Shown here: piece after piece, positions 43,831 through 52,085 of the stretch
How the letters are laid out: each line of letters starts with the position of its first letter
Position numbering within the stretch: the first letter of the stretch is position 1
Assembly: GCA_019424245.1 (NCBI GenBank)
Contig: JAHYZV010000001.1
Location: forward strand, 62,001-126,000
Direction: 5' to 3'
Source of the DNA: Clostridiales bacterium
GTDB taxonomy: Bacteria; Bacillota; Clostridia; Lachnospirales; Lachnospiraceae
Length of the DNA stretch: 64,000 nucleotides
Program-made: the position numbers and the translations under genes
The notes under the pieces: model-generated
The model's input: only the letters and a program-made list of their open reading frames with translations
What the model was told of the DNA's origin: nothing
Databases searched by the model: none

Positions 43831-45219
43831 TTGAAGAATTTAGGTTATATAGCAGGCGAAATTACAAAGGGAAAGAATCTTTCAGAAAATCTTTTAAAGT
43901 ATGGTAATGGAATGTGTTCCATGTATAATGGGCTTGGATTTATCAAAATGTCCATGAATTATTATACTGTACTTGATATTGCAAGAGATTTACAGAATGA
44001 TAAAGACCTTCTTAACATGATTAACAGACTTAATGAGCTTGTGGAGCGTTTTGTGGAGAATGATGAATGTGATGATTATGAGGCATTCAACGAACTCAAT
44101 TCATTCCGTGAACAGATTATTGAGATTATGGAAGTTATAACAGCTTATGTTGACAGATTAAGAATATATGAACATGTACTTAACAGAGTTGAGTACAGAT
44201 TTAACGAGTGTGAATTGGATTACGACTACTATAATACCTATATGACTAATGAGATTATGCATTATATATTGTCTGATAAGGATAATGTTGTTATTAATGG
44301 CAAGATTTCGGAGATAGTAGGACAGCTTCCTGTAAGAATGTTAAAGGACAGATTCTTTGAGCATATCAGAGATGCATTTACACTGTATCATGGTGCTGGA
44401 AAGGATTCGATAGATGATTTCTATTACACTTTAAGCACAAGTGCGATGCTCTCAGGTGAGGCGGGATTTGATAAGTTCCCGGATGTCTATGATATATATA
44501 ACACACTTGCAGGGGCTGACTACAGAAATATTGATAAAGACGAATATGTAAGACTTAAAAGCGCGCTTGATATTGCAACTGAGAAGATGACAGATTATGC
44601 AGATGTATATGTGCTTCTTACACAGGTTGTTAATGATGCACTCACCATAGTTCTTACCAGAAGAAATACACTGGACAGAATAGAAGAGATAGAGAATGCT
44701 AAGAATGTTTTAAGTAAGACGAGAAATGCTTATGTTACAGGTGAAAGATTTGAAGATATTTCAGAAGATTTTGCTGCATTTGAAGGAAAACAGGAAAGAA
44801 TTCTTGAGGCAGTATCATCTGGTGATTATGCAATAGAATACAGCCTTGCTAACTTTGTGGATGAGCTTAAGGAATATGAGCTTTTATCTGCATATAATGC
44901 TTTGTCTAAAACACTTAAGTTACAGTCAGGCAGTGATTTTGTTAAACTTGAATCAGAGGTATTTGCTGAGATTCCTGATAATTCTTATGCTGATGAGACG
45001 GCAGAAAAGCTTATTAAGGAACTTGACGACAGTTTTAAAAACATGAATGTAATGGTTAAGAGAGCTGTTATGGCATCAGTGCTTTCAAGTCTTCCGGTAT
45101 TCTTTAACAATACGGAAGAGATACAGGCTTATATTAATAATTCTCTTATGCAGTGCAATGATGATGCAGAGCAGAAGGCAGTTGTTGAGATTATTAAGAC
45201 GATGATAAGTGATAACTAA
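43831..45219 (+). CDS. Unrecognised all-helical cytosolic protein
   Basis: 462 residues, TTG start with GAGG 9 bases upstream. The sequence is hydrophilic, acidic and almost entirely alpha-helical by composition, with many Asp/Glu/Tyr residues and heptad-like leucines. It has no signal peptide, membrane helix, P-loop or metal-binding motif that I can see. A long helical bundle or a coiled scaffold is the only structural statement I can support. It is placed between lysA and a group of sporulation-linked genes (DUF2953, gerW), with only 54 bases to the next gene. Perhaps restricted to Lachnospiraceae. Confidence 0.7.
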   Translation: MKNLGYIAGEITKGKNLSENLLKYGNGMCSMYNGLGFIKMSMNYYTVLDIARDLQNDKDLLNMINRLNELVERFVENDECDDYEAFNELNSFREQIIEIMEVITAYVDRLRIYEHVLNRVEYRFNECELDYDYYNTYMTNEIMHYILSDKDNVVINGKISEIVGQLPVRMLKDRFFEHIRDAFTLYHGAGKDSIDDFYYTLSTSAMLSGEAGFDKFPDVYDIYNTLAGADYRNIDKDEYVRLKSALDIATEKMTDYADVYVLLTQVVNDALTIVLTRRNTLDRIEEIENAKNVLSKTRNAYVTGERFEDISEDFAAFEGKQERILEAVSSGDYAIEYSLANFVDELKEYELLSAYNALSKTLKLQSGSDFVKLESEVFAEIPDNSYADETAEKLIKELDDSFKNMNVMVKRAVMASVLSSLPVFFNNTEEIQAYINNSLMQCNDDAEQKAVVEIIKTMISDN

Positions 45220-45273
45220 TGCAAATGTGCTGATGTGCATATGAGAAGTTTAAGTTTTTTGGGGGATGTTAAG

Positions 45274-45618
45274 TTGAAGTGGTATAGATATCTTTATCTT
45301 GGGGATAACGCAAGAAAAGCAAAATACAAAACATTTGGTCTTATCAGAAAGAACAGATTTACCATAGATACTTATATTGTTGCAATTTCTGTCAATCCTG
45401 ATAATATTCTTGATGTTTATTCAGCTAATATGCTGAAACAGCCACATTTTAAGAATAAATCATACAGAGATAAAGTGTATGTTGTAGGACTTGCGAAGGG
45501 CAGGGATGAGGCACTTGAACTGGTAAGATGCATAGTTGACGACACATATTCCCATACAGGAGGCGTTGATGTCGCTGGTTATCTTAGGTTTGGCACAGAA
45601 TTAAGGAAGGGCAGCTGA
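45274..45618 (+). CDS. Small unrecognised protein of 114 residues
   Basis: Begins at the TTG at 45274, which is 8 bases after GGGGGA; an upstream ATG at 45241 in the same frame has no ribosome site. The protein is basic and mixed alpha/beta: 'KWYRYLYLGDNARKAKYK' at the N-terminus, a 'IVAISVNPDNILDVYSANML' core, then 'YVVGLAKGRDEALELVRCIVDDTY' ending 'GYLRFG'. No membrane or signal region. I do not recognise the family. It is 23 bases from the DUF2953 gene and probably in one operon with it. Confidence 0.65.
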   Translation: MKWYRYLYLGDNARKAKYKTFGLIRKNRFTIDTYIVAISVNPDNILDVYSANMLKQPHFKNKSYRDKVYVVGLAKGRDEALELVRCIVDDTYSHTGGVDVAGYLRFGTELRKGS

Positions 45619-45641
45619 CATGCTGCTGGAAAGGTGGGGCT

Positions 45642-46625
45642 ATGCTGCATGTTTTATTGCTTATACTTAAGATAACAGGCATAGTTATCGCGTGTATTTT
45701 AGGACTTGTAATAATTGTTGTGGCAGCAGTTCTTTTTGTGCCGGTAAGATATAAGGCTGATGCTGATTATCATGGTAAGTTCAAGGCACATGCGAAATTG
45801 TCATGGCTTGGAATATTAAGGGTGCTTGTTTCGTATGATGAAGAACTTGCAATTAAAGCCAAGGCACTTTTTATTACAATTTACAGTAATAATCAAAAAA
45901 AAGAAAAAACTTCAAAACATAGGACATCAAAGAAGAAAAAAACAAAACACTCAGAAGAAAATATTTTTTCTGTAAACGACGATGAAGCCAAGAAGCTTAC
46001 GGAAAATGAGAAAAAACCACAGATTAAGATGGCTGAGGTTGTGAGTGACACTAAAGAAGATACACAGGCTGTTAAGAAAAATGTGGAAGATATTAAAGAG
46101 TCTGCAGAGAGTCTTAAAGAGACTGTATCAGAAGATGAATCTAAGACCACACAGAATAAGAACTTCTTTGATAAAGTTAAGGATAAATGCTTTGTAATAT
46201 ATACAAAGATTAAAGAGATAATAAACCTTGTAAAGGATACAGTAAAAAAGGTTTCCGGAGCGGCTGACAAGCTTAAAGAAAAAGTGAAGAAGGCAAAAGA
46301 ATTTGTGACAGATGAGGATAATAAGGCATTTTTTCATTTTTTTGTGGAACAGTTAAAGAAACTTATTAAGGTTATTAGACCTAAGAAATACAGAATTAAT
46401 GCAAGACTTGGATTTGAAGACCCGGCGACAATGGGCAAAGTGCTTGCTTATATATCAATCTTTTATGGTATGTCAGGAGTTGACCTTTCTTTAGAACCGG
46501 CATTTGGTGAGAATATTAAAGAGGGCAGTATATTCCTGAAAGGAAATATACGTATATTTTCAGTGCTTGTGATAGCGTTAAGAGTGTATAGAAATGAACA
46601 GTTTAAAAAGTTTATTTCCAGATAG
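45642..46625 (+). CDS. DUF2953-domain membrane protein (YtfI-like)
   Basis: 327 residues. One N-terminal membrane helix (about 4-30) followed by 'LFVPVRYKADADYHGKFKAHAKLSWLG', the DUF2953 opening. The family's C-terminal part is at about 245-320 ('INARLGFEDPATMGKVLAYISIFYG'). Between them sits a Lys/Glu-rich insertion of about 130 residues, making the protein longer than Bacillus YtfI. In Bacillus ytfI neighbours ytfJ (gerW), as here, which suggests a spore-related role. The exact biochemical job is unknown. Confidence 0.8.
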   Translation: MLHVLLLILKITGIVIACILGLVIIVVAAVLFVPVRYKADADYHGKFKAHAKLSWLGILRVLVSYDEELAIKAKALFITIYSNNQKKEKTSKHRTSKKKKTKHSEENIFSVNDDEAKKLTENEKKPQIKMAEVVSDTKEDTQAVKKNVEDIKESAESLKETVSEDESKTTQNKNFFDKVKDKCFVIYTKIKEIINLVKDTVKKVSGAADKLKEKVKKAKEFVTDEDNKAFFHFFVEQLKKLIKVIRPKKYRINARLGFEDPATMGKVLAYISIFYGMSGVDLSLEPAFGENIKEGSIFLKGNIRIFSVLVIALRVYRNEQFKKFISR

Positions 46626-46643
46626 AGAAGGTTATGTTATAAT
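46615..46643 (+). promoter_or_regulatory. Putative promoter for gerW inside the end of the DUF2953 gene
   Basis: TTTCCA (46615-46620), a 17-base spacer and TATAAT (46638-46643) with TG one base before it (extended -10). A transcript would start near 46650 and include the duplicated ribosome-site leader. Confidence 0.5.
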
Positions 46644-46653
46644 GTTAACAGTA

Positions 46654-46726
46654 CTTCGCAAAACAAGGAGGTCAAAATCCCTCTCCTCATCATAGGATTC
46701 GGATTTTGCTTCGCAAAACAAGGAGG
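46654..46726 (+). repeat. Duplicated ribosome-binding segment with a possible sequestering hairpin before gerW
   Basis: The 18-mer CTTCGCAAAACAAGGAGG occurs at 46654-46671 and 46709-46726, the second copy being the real gerW ribosome site. Between them AAAATCCCTCTCCT (46674-46687) is complementary, with a one- or two-base bulge, to AGGAGGGATTTT (46721-46732), so the leader can hide the gerW ribosome site. It can also form AAAATCC/GGATTTT (46674-46680 with 46700-46706). Confidence 0.6.
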
Positions 46727-46732
46727 GATTTT

Positions 46733-47122
46733 ATGGCAGAGAATAATTTTGATTCAACAGTTGCATCACTTTTTAAGGGGATGGATGCGTTTATATCAGC
46801 TAAGACTGTTGTTGGTGATGCGGTTACGGTTAAGGATACAATTATCCTTCCGCTTGTTGATGTTTCGTTTGGAGTTGGAGCAGGAGCATTTGCAGGGGAT
46901 AAGAAGAATAATGCCGGTGGTGGAATGACCGGAAAGGTTACACCGAGCGCGGTTTTAGTTATTCAGAATGGTGCAACCAAGCTTGTTAATATTAAGAATC
47001 AGGATACTGTAACTAAGATTCTTGATATGATTCCTGATGTTATTGACAAATTCAAGGGTAAGGATGAAAAGGTTGTAACTGATGCAGATATTGATGAAGC
47101 TATTGAAGATGCAGCAGAGTAG
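46733..47122 (+). CDS. gerW: GerW/YtfJ-family sporulation protein
   Basis: 129 residues from the ATG at 46733 behind AGGAGGG. The sequence has 'VGDAVTVKDTIILPLVDVSFGVGAGAF', a Gly-rich middle 'NNAGGGMTGKVTPSAVLVIQ' and a C-terminal helix with 'DMIPDVIDKF', the pattern of GerW (YtfJ). Bacillus YtfJ is a forespore-expressed protein needed for normal germination, whose molecular role is unclear. Homologues also occur in non-sporulating relatives. Pairing with the DUF2953 gene is conserved with Bacillus. Confidence 0.88.
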   Translation: MAENNFDSTVASLFKGMDAFISAKTVVGDAVTVKDTIILPLVDVSFGVGAGAFAGDKKNNAGGGMTGKVTPSAVLVIQNGATKLVNIKNQDTVTKILDMIPDVIDKFKGKDEKVVTDADIDEAIEDAAE

Positions 47123-47182
47123 TTTTTCATAAACATATGTAATGTGCATATTATATAACATACTTATTAAGGAAGTATATAT

Positions 47183-47323
47183 ATGTGCAGACTGCTTGGA
47201 TTTATATTCTTCTGGATTGCTGTTGGAATGATAATAACACTGTTTATAATGGATAATGTATTCTTGTGCGTATGCATAATAATTACATTGATTGTTGTGG
47301 GTTATAACATGTTCTGCCAGTAA
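47183..47323 (+). CDS. 46-residue hydrophobic membrane peptide
   Basis: ATG at 47183 with AAGGAAG 8 bases upstream and a stop at 47321-47323. The peptide begins 'MCRLLGFIFFWIAVGMII', with two hydrophobic stretches (about 5-23 and 26-43) separated by 'MDN', and ends in 'NMFCQ'. Four cysteines. No family recognised. It follows gerW by 60 bases and may be cotranscribed. Support rests on the ribosome site, the open frame and the membrane-compatible composition. Confidence 0.55.
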   Translation: MCRLLGFIFFWIAVGMIITLFIMDNVFLCVCIIITLIVVGYNMFCQ

Positions 47324-47380
47324 TCAGAACAATATGTTGTGCTTTTGAGAGAATTTTGAAGAAAATTCTTGAAAAATGTG

Positions 47381-47409
47381 TTGCAAAATATTTTTTTATC
47401 TGATACAAT
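47381..47409 (+). promoter_or_regulatory. Promoter for rpmB
   Basis: TTGCAA (47381-47386), a 17-base spacer and TACAAT (47404-47409). A small GGGTAAATTACCC palindrome at 47422-47434 sits in the leader before GGAGG. Confidence 0.65.
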
Positions 47410-47460
47410 AATTTCTGTTGTGGGTAAATTACCCAATACCGGTAAGGAGGTGTTATTGAA

Positions 47461-47646
47461 ATGGCTAAGTGTGCAATTTGCGAAAAAGGTCCTCACTTTG
47501 GTAATGCAGTGAGTCATTCTCATAGAAGATCTAATAAAGTTTGGAATGCTAATGTTAAGTCTGTTAAAGTAAAGGTTAACGGAAATGCTAAGAAGATGTA
47601 TGTTTGTACTTCATGCTTACGTTCTGGTTTAGTTGAGCGTGCATAA
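47461..47646 (+). CDS. rpmB: Ribosomal protein bL28
   Basis: 61 residues. 'MAKCAICEKGPHFGNAVSHSHRR' type N-terminus with the Cys pair, and 'CTSCLRSGLVERA' C-terminus, so the four-cysteine zinc-binding form of bL28 is present (two 'C-x2-C' pairs). 50S subunit component. It has its own promoter and terminator and stands upstream of asp23-fakA-recG as in Bacillus. Confidence 0.97.
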   Translation: MAKCAICEKGPHFGNAVSHSHRRSNKVWNANVKSVKVKVNGNAKKMYVCTSCLRSGLVERA

Positions 47647-47679
47647 TCTATGAGCTTTAAAGTTAATACCAGTATATTA

Positions 47680-47716
47680 AGGTGAATTGCGCAAAACGCG
47701 ATTCACTTTATTTTTT
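47680..47716 (+). terminator. Terminator after rpmB
   Basis: GTGAATTGCG (47682-47691) pairs with CGCGATTCAC (47697-47706), followed by TTTATTTTTT. Confidence 0.88.
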
Positions 47717-47763
47717 GGACATTCATTTGATAATCAAAGTTTAATAAAGAATTCGAAAATGTG

Positions 47764-47792
47764 TTTATTTTTCTGTAGAAAGATAGTATAAT
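47764..47792 (+). promoter_or_regulatory. Putative promoter for asp23-fakA-recG
   Basis: A good -10 TATAAT (47787-47792) with a weak TTTATT at the -35 distance (47764-47769, 17-base spacer). The transcript would carry a leader of about 100 nt. Confidence 0.5.
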
Positions 47793-47831
47793 ATTTGTGC
47801 TATTTATATACATATTTTTATGTAAAGTTTG

Positions 47832-47884
47832 ACTGCGCGAAACTTGCATCCGTATTACGGGTGTTAACAAATACAAGCCGCAGT
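47832..47884 (+). promoter_or_regulatory. Structured 5' leader in front of asp23
   Basis: A three-helix design: ACTGCG (47832-47837) with CGCAGT (47879-47884), then CTTG (47843-47846) with CAAG (47874-47877), enclosing a hairpin CATCCG/CGGGTG (47847-47852 with 47858-47863). It ends 4 bases before the TGGAGG ribosome site. I do not recognise it as a known riboswitch or protein-binding leader. Confidence 0.5.
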
Positions 47885-47899
47885 ATTGGAGGACTATCT

Positions 47900-48259
47900 A
47901 TGAAGGGAACTTTGGAGAATAAACTTGGAAAAGTTTCGATTGATTCGGAAGTTATTGCACAGTACGCAGGTTCTACAGCAGTTGAGTGCTTTGGAATTGT
48001 GGGTATGGCTGCTGTCAGCATGAAAGACGGACTTGTTAAGCTTCTTAAAGGAGACAGCCTTACAAGAGGAATCAGTGTGGTTATAGATGAGAATAATCTT
48101 ATTGAGATTGATTTTCATGTTATTATATCTTATGGTGTAAGCATTGCTGCAGTAGCAGATAATCTTATTGAGAATGTTAAGTATAAAGTGTCAGAATTTA
48201 CCGGCCTTGAGATTAAGAAAATCAACATATATGTTGAAGGCGTAAGAGTAATTGATTAA
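47900..48259 (+). CDS. Asp23/Gls24 (YloU-like) envelope stress family protein
   Basis: 119 residues from the ATG at 47900 behind TGGAGG. Family pattern: 'GKVSIDSEVIAQYAGSTAVECFGIVGMA', 'IDFHVIISYGVSIAAVADNLIENVKYKV' and the C-terminal 'EIKKINIYVEGVRVI'. Asp23 proteins are membrane-associated via partners in staphylococci. The YloU subgroup lies between rpmB and the fatty acid kinase gene in most Firmicutes, as here, but its precise role is not established. Confidence 0.92.
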   Translation: MKGTLENKLGKVSIDSEVIAQYAGSTAVECFGIVGMAAVSMKDGLVKLLKGDSLTRGISVVIDENNLIEIDFHVIISYGVSIAAVADNLIENVKYKVSEFTGLEIKKINIYVEGVRVID

Positions 48260-48303
48260 TTGAAATATTGTTATAATGCTTAATTGCAGAATGGAGGATA
48301 ATC

Positions 48304-50007
48304 GTGGCAACTAATACAATAGATGCAGCACTTGTGCAGAAGATGTTTCTTGCAGGAGCTAAAAACCTTGAGTCTAAGAAAGAATGGATTAATGACCTTA
48401 ATGTTTTCCCTGTTCCAGATGGTGATACAGGTACTAACATGACTCTTACTATTATGTCAGCAGCTAAGGAAGTAAGTTCTATTGCTAACCCTAATATGGA
48501 GAATCTTTCTAAGGCTATATCATCAGGCTCGTTAAGAGGTGCAAGAGGTAACTCAGGCGTTATCTTATCACAGCTCTTAAGAGGCTTTACTAAAGAGATG
48601 AAGGGCGTAACTGAAATTACTGTTGAGACACTTGCACTTGCAACAAGCAGAGCTACAGAGACAGCATATAAGGCAGTTATGAAGCCAAAGGAAGGAACAA
48701 TCCTTACAGTTGCTAAGGGTATTTCTGATAAGGCTGCTGAGATTGCATCACAGACAGATGATATTGAAGAGGCTATGCGTATAATTATTGAACATGCTGA
48801 ATATGTACTTTCTAAGACACCTGATATGCTTCCTGTCCTTAAAGAAGCGGGAGTTGTGGATTCAGGCGGACAGGGACTTGTTGTTGTTCTTAAGGGAATG
48901 TATGATGCACTTACAGGAAAGGTTACAGATTTTTCTATAACAGAGAGTAAGCCATCCACTGAGCAGACAGTTCCAGGCTCGGGAAAGGGAGCTGCTGTAG
49001 AGAATGTAGATATAAAGTTCGGTTATTGCACCGAGTTCATAATTATGCTTGATAAGGAATTTGATGAGAAGACTGAAGCAGACTTCAAAGCATTCCTTAC
49101 ATCAATAGGTGATTCTATAGTATGTGTTGCTCTTGATGATATTGTTAAGGTTCATGTGCATACTAACCATCCAGGTCAGGCATTTGAGAAGGCCTTGGAA
49201 TATGGTCAGCTTACTAAGATGAAGGTCGATAATATGCGAGAGGAGCATAACCAGAAGGTTGTTGCACAGTCAGAACTGCAGGCGGCAGCAGCTAAGCAGG
49301 CTATGGAGAAAAATTCTGAAGCTGAACAGAAAAAAGCTGAGCCAGCTAAGGATTTTGGATTTATCACAATTGCACCGGGAAGCGGAATCGCAGAGATTTT
49401 TAAGGGACTTGGTGTTGATGAAGTTATTGAAGGCGGCCAGACAATGAACCCTTCGACAGAGGATATCCTTAATGCAGCAGATAAGATTAATGCCAAGACA
49501 ATATATGTTCTTCCTAATAACAGCAATATTATTCTTGCAGCTAACCAGGCAGCATCAATTGTTGAAGACAAGGAACTTATTGTTATCCCTACTAAGACAG
49601 TACCACAGGGAATTACAGCTATGATTAACTTTGAGACAACACGCAGTGCTAAGGATAATGGTGATGCGATGACAGACAGTCTTTCAACAGTTAAGTCTGG
49701 ACAGCTTACTTATGCTGTAAGAGATACATCAATTGACGGCAAGGAGATTAAGAAGAATAATTATCTTGGATTAGGTGATAAGGGACTTGCTGCAGTTGGT
49801 ACTGATATGGATGAGACTCTTCTTGAGATGATTGAGTCAATGATGTCGGATGAAGTTGAACTTATAAGTGTTTACTATGGAGCTGATGTTGAAGAAGCTG
49901 CTGCCGAGGCAGTTGTTTCTAAGATTGAAGAAAAGTTCCCTGATGTAGATGTTGAACTTCAGTTTGGTGGACAGCCGGTTTATTATTATATTGTATCTGT
50001 TGAGTAA
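48304..50007 (+). CDS. fakA: Fatty acid kinase catalytic subunit (YloV, DAK2 family)
   Basis: 567 residues, GTG start with GGAGG upstream. The N-terminal Dak2-like ATP-binding domain (about 8-205) has 'NVFPVPDGDTGTNM' (Asp39, Asp41 metal ligands) and 'SLRGARGNSGVILSQ'. The C-terminal half is the FakA-specific region ('AFIMFD'-like 'EFIIMLDKEFDEKTE', about 235-567) that recruits the FakB lipid carrier. It phosphorylates exogenous fatty acids for phospholipid synthesis. No fakB lies in the window. The stop is 5 bases before recG. Confidence 0.93.
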   Translation: MATNTIDAALVQKMFLAGAKNLESKKEWINDLNVFPVPDGDTGTNMTLTIMSAAKEVSSIANPNMENLSKAISSGSLRGARGNSGVILSQLLRGFTKEMKGVTEITVETLALATSRATETAYKAVMKPKEGTILTVAKGISDKAAEIASQTDDIEEAMRIIIEHAEYVLSKTPDMLPVLKEAGVVDSGGQGLVVVLKGMYDALTGKVTDFSITESKPSTEQTVPGSGKGAAVENVDIKFGYCTEFIIMLDKEFDEKTEADFKAFLTSIGDSIVCVALDDIVKVHVHTNHPGQAFEKALEYGQLTKMKVDNMREEHNQKVVAQSELQAAAAKQAMEKNSEAEQKKAEPAKDFGFITIAPGSGIAEIFKGLGVDEVIEGGQTMNPSTEDILNAADKINAKTIYVLPNNSNIILAANQAASIVEDKELIVIPTKTVPQGITAMINFETTRSAKDNGDAMTDSLSTVKSGQLTYAVRDTSIDGKEIKKNNYLGLGDKGLAAVGTDMDETLLEMIESMMSDEVELISVYYGADVEEAAAEAVVSKIEEKFPDVDVELQFGGQPVYYYIVSVE

Positions 50008-50012
50008 GAATT

Positions 50013-52070
50013 ATGAATATAACAGAATTAAAGGGAATCGGCGCTAAGACAGCTGAGAATTTTAACAGGCTTTCGGTATACACAGTATCGGATCTCGTGG
50101 GGTTATACCCACGGGATTACGATGTATACCATGAGCCTGTTTTTGTTAAAGATATAAGCCATGAATCAGAGCATACAGAGGTAGCTGTTGAAGGACAGGT
50201 ATGCAAAAGCCCGGATATATATGGGAGCGGCAGGCTTAAGATATTAACTGTGACTATAAAGGATTATAATGGCGACTCCATAAAATGCAGCTGGTATAAT
50301 ATGCCATTTTTAAAGAATACATTAAGGCTTGGAACAAGATATGTATTCAGGGGAAGGCTGGTTAATAAAAGAGGCTGGTTATTAGAACAGCCGAAAATGT
50401 ATACACTTGCCCAGTACAAGGAACTTCAGGGAACTCTGCAGCCAATATATCCTCTGACTAAAGGTCTTACTAACAATGCTGTTACTAAGGCAGTTGCACA
50501 GGCACTTGAAAAATACAGCGCGGGACTTGAAAAGGAATATATACCTGATTATATAAGAAAGAGATATTCGCTTGCTGAGCATAATTTCAGTGTTGTTAAT
50601 ATACATTTTCCTAAGACAATGGAAGAATATGTTCAGGCGAGACACAGACTTGCGTTTGAAGAGTTTTTTTTATTCACGCTAGCAACTCTTTCGTTAAAGA
50701 GTGCAAATGAACACATACCGAACAGCTATGTAATACCAGAAAGCAAAGAAAAGGATCAATTCCTTGAAAGCCTGTCATATTCACTTACTAATGCACAGTT
50801 AAGGACTGTGTCAGAGGTTGCACAAGATATGTCAGGTGAACACCTGTGCAGCCGTCTGATACAGGGGGATGTAGGCTCAGGAAAGACAGTTGTTGCAACA
50901 ATTGCACTTATCAATACGGTTATTGCAGGATATCAGGGAGCATTGATGGCGCCAACAGAGGTTCTTGCAAGACAGCATTATGAATCGTTTGTTAAAGGCT
51001 TTGAAAAAGCGGGACTTGATATCAGAGTTGAACTTCTTGTTGGTTCAATGACAGCGAAACAGAAAAAGGAAGCATATGCAAGGATTGCAGATGGAACTGC
51101 CGGAATAATAGTAGGAACGCATGCGTTGATACAGGAAAAGGTTGAATATAAAGAACTGGCACTTGTTATAACAGATGAGCAGCACAGATTCGGAGTAAAC
51201 CAGCGCCGTGACTTTTCACAGAAAGGGAAAAGCCCGCATATTCTTGTAATGAGTGCAACGCCAATACCAAGAACTCTGGCAATTATACTGTACGGTGACC
51301 TTGATATATCAATAATTGATGAGATGCCTGCGAACAGACTTCCTATAAAGAATTGTGTTGTGGATGAAAGCTACAGACAGAAGGCGTATGCATTTATACA
51401 CAAGCAGGTTGCTTCCGGCAGACAATGCTATGTAATATGTCCAATGGTTGAGGACAGTGAGGCTGTAGAGGCTGAAAATGTTGTTGATTACACGGCAATG
51501 CTTAAGAAAGAACTTCCGGATATAAGGATAGAATATCTTCATGGCAAGATGCGTCCATCGTTAAAGAATGAGGTGATGGAAAGATTTGCAGCACATGAAA
51601 CGGATGTGCTGGTATCAACTACAGTTATCGAGGTTGGTGTAAATGTGCCTAACAGCACTGTTATGATGGTAGAGAATTCGGAAAGATTTGGGCTTGCACA
51701 GCTTCATCAGTTAAGAGGCCGTGTTGGGCGAGGAGAATATCAGTCATATTGTATATTTGTTACAGGCAATAAGTCAGAGAAGATAAGAAAAAGACTGGAA
51801 ATTCTTAATAAATCCAACGATGGATTCAAGATAGCTGAGGAAGATTTAAGATTGCGTGGACCGGGAGATTTCTTCGGGGTAAGGCAGAGCGGTGATTTTG
51901 ATTTCGGAATAGCAGATGTATTTACTGATGCAAAGACATTAAAGGAAGCGTCAGATGCAGCGAAAGATATGCTAAAGAAAGATCCTGAGTTAAAGCTTGA
52001 GAATAATGTATATCTAAAGCAGAAGGTTGCAGAGTATACGATTAAATGTTTAGAAAAGATTAATCTGTAA
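50013..52070 (+). CDS. recG: ATP-dependent DNA helicase RecG
   Basis: 685 residues. The N-terminal wedge domain with OB fold (about 1-190) precedes the SF2 helicase core: Walker A 'GDVGSGKT' (residues 285-292), 'MAPTEVLARQH', 'TDEQHRFG' (DEQH box), 'MSATPIPRTL' and motif VI 'QLRGRVGRG'. The TRG-like motif is in the C-terminal part ('GPGDFFGVRQSG'). Rescues stalled replication forks. It sits in the conserved asp23-fakA-recG order. Confidence 0.97.
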   Translation: MNITELKGIGAKTAENFNRLSVYTVSDLVGLYPRDYDVYHEPVFVKDISHESEHTEVAVEGQVCKSPDIYGSGRLKILTVTIKDYNGDSIKCSWYNMPFLKNTLRLGTRYVFRGRLVNKRGWLLEQPKMYTLAQYKELQGTLQPIYPLTKGLTNNAVTKAVAQALEKYSAGLEKEYIPDYIRKRYSLAEHNFSVVNIHFPKTMEEYVQARHRLAFEEFFLFTLATLSLKSANEHIPNSYVIPESKEKDQFLESLSYSLTNAQLRTVSEVAQDMSGEHLCSRLIQGDVGSGKTVVATIALINTVIAGYQGALMAPTEVLARQHYESFVKGFEKAGLDIRVELLVGSMTAKQKKEAYARIADGTAGIIVGTHALIQEKVEYKELALVITDEQHRFGVNQRRDFSQKGKSPHILVMSATPIPRTLAIILYGDLDISIIDEMPANRLPIKNCVVDESYRQKAYAFIHKQVASGRQCYVICPMVEDSEAVEAENVVDYTAMLKKELPDIRIEYLHGKMRPSLKNEVMERFAAHETDVLVSTTVIEVGVNVPNSTVMMVENSERFGLAQLHQLRGRVGRGEYQSYCIFVTGNKSEKIRKRLEILNKSNDGFKIAEEDLRLRGPGDFFGVRQSGDFDFGIADVFTDAKTLKEASDAAKDMLKKDPELKLENNVYLKQKVAEYTIKCLEKINL

Positions 52071-52085
52071 AGGAGATGTATGCAC

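Noticed and set aside
43831..45219. Phage or mobile-element origin of the unrecognised helical gene
   Set aside because: Base composition and codon use look like the neighbours, and no integrase, repeat or tRNA boundary is near.
47800..47899. c-di-GMP or other named riboswitch before asp23
   Set aside because: The helices do not carry the GNRA tetraloop/receptor pattern or other signature sequences of classes I can recall, so it is reported as unidentified.
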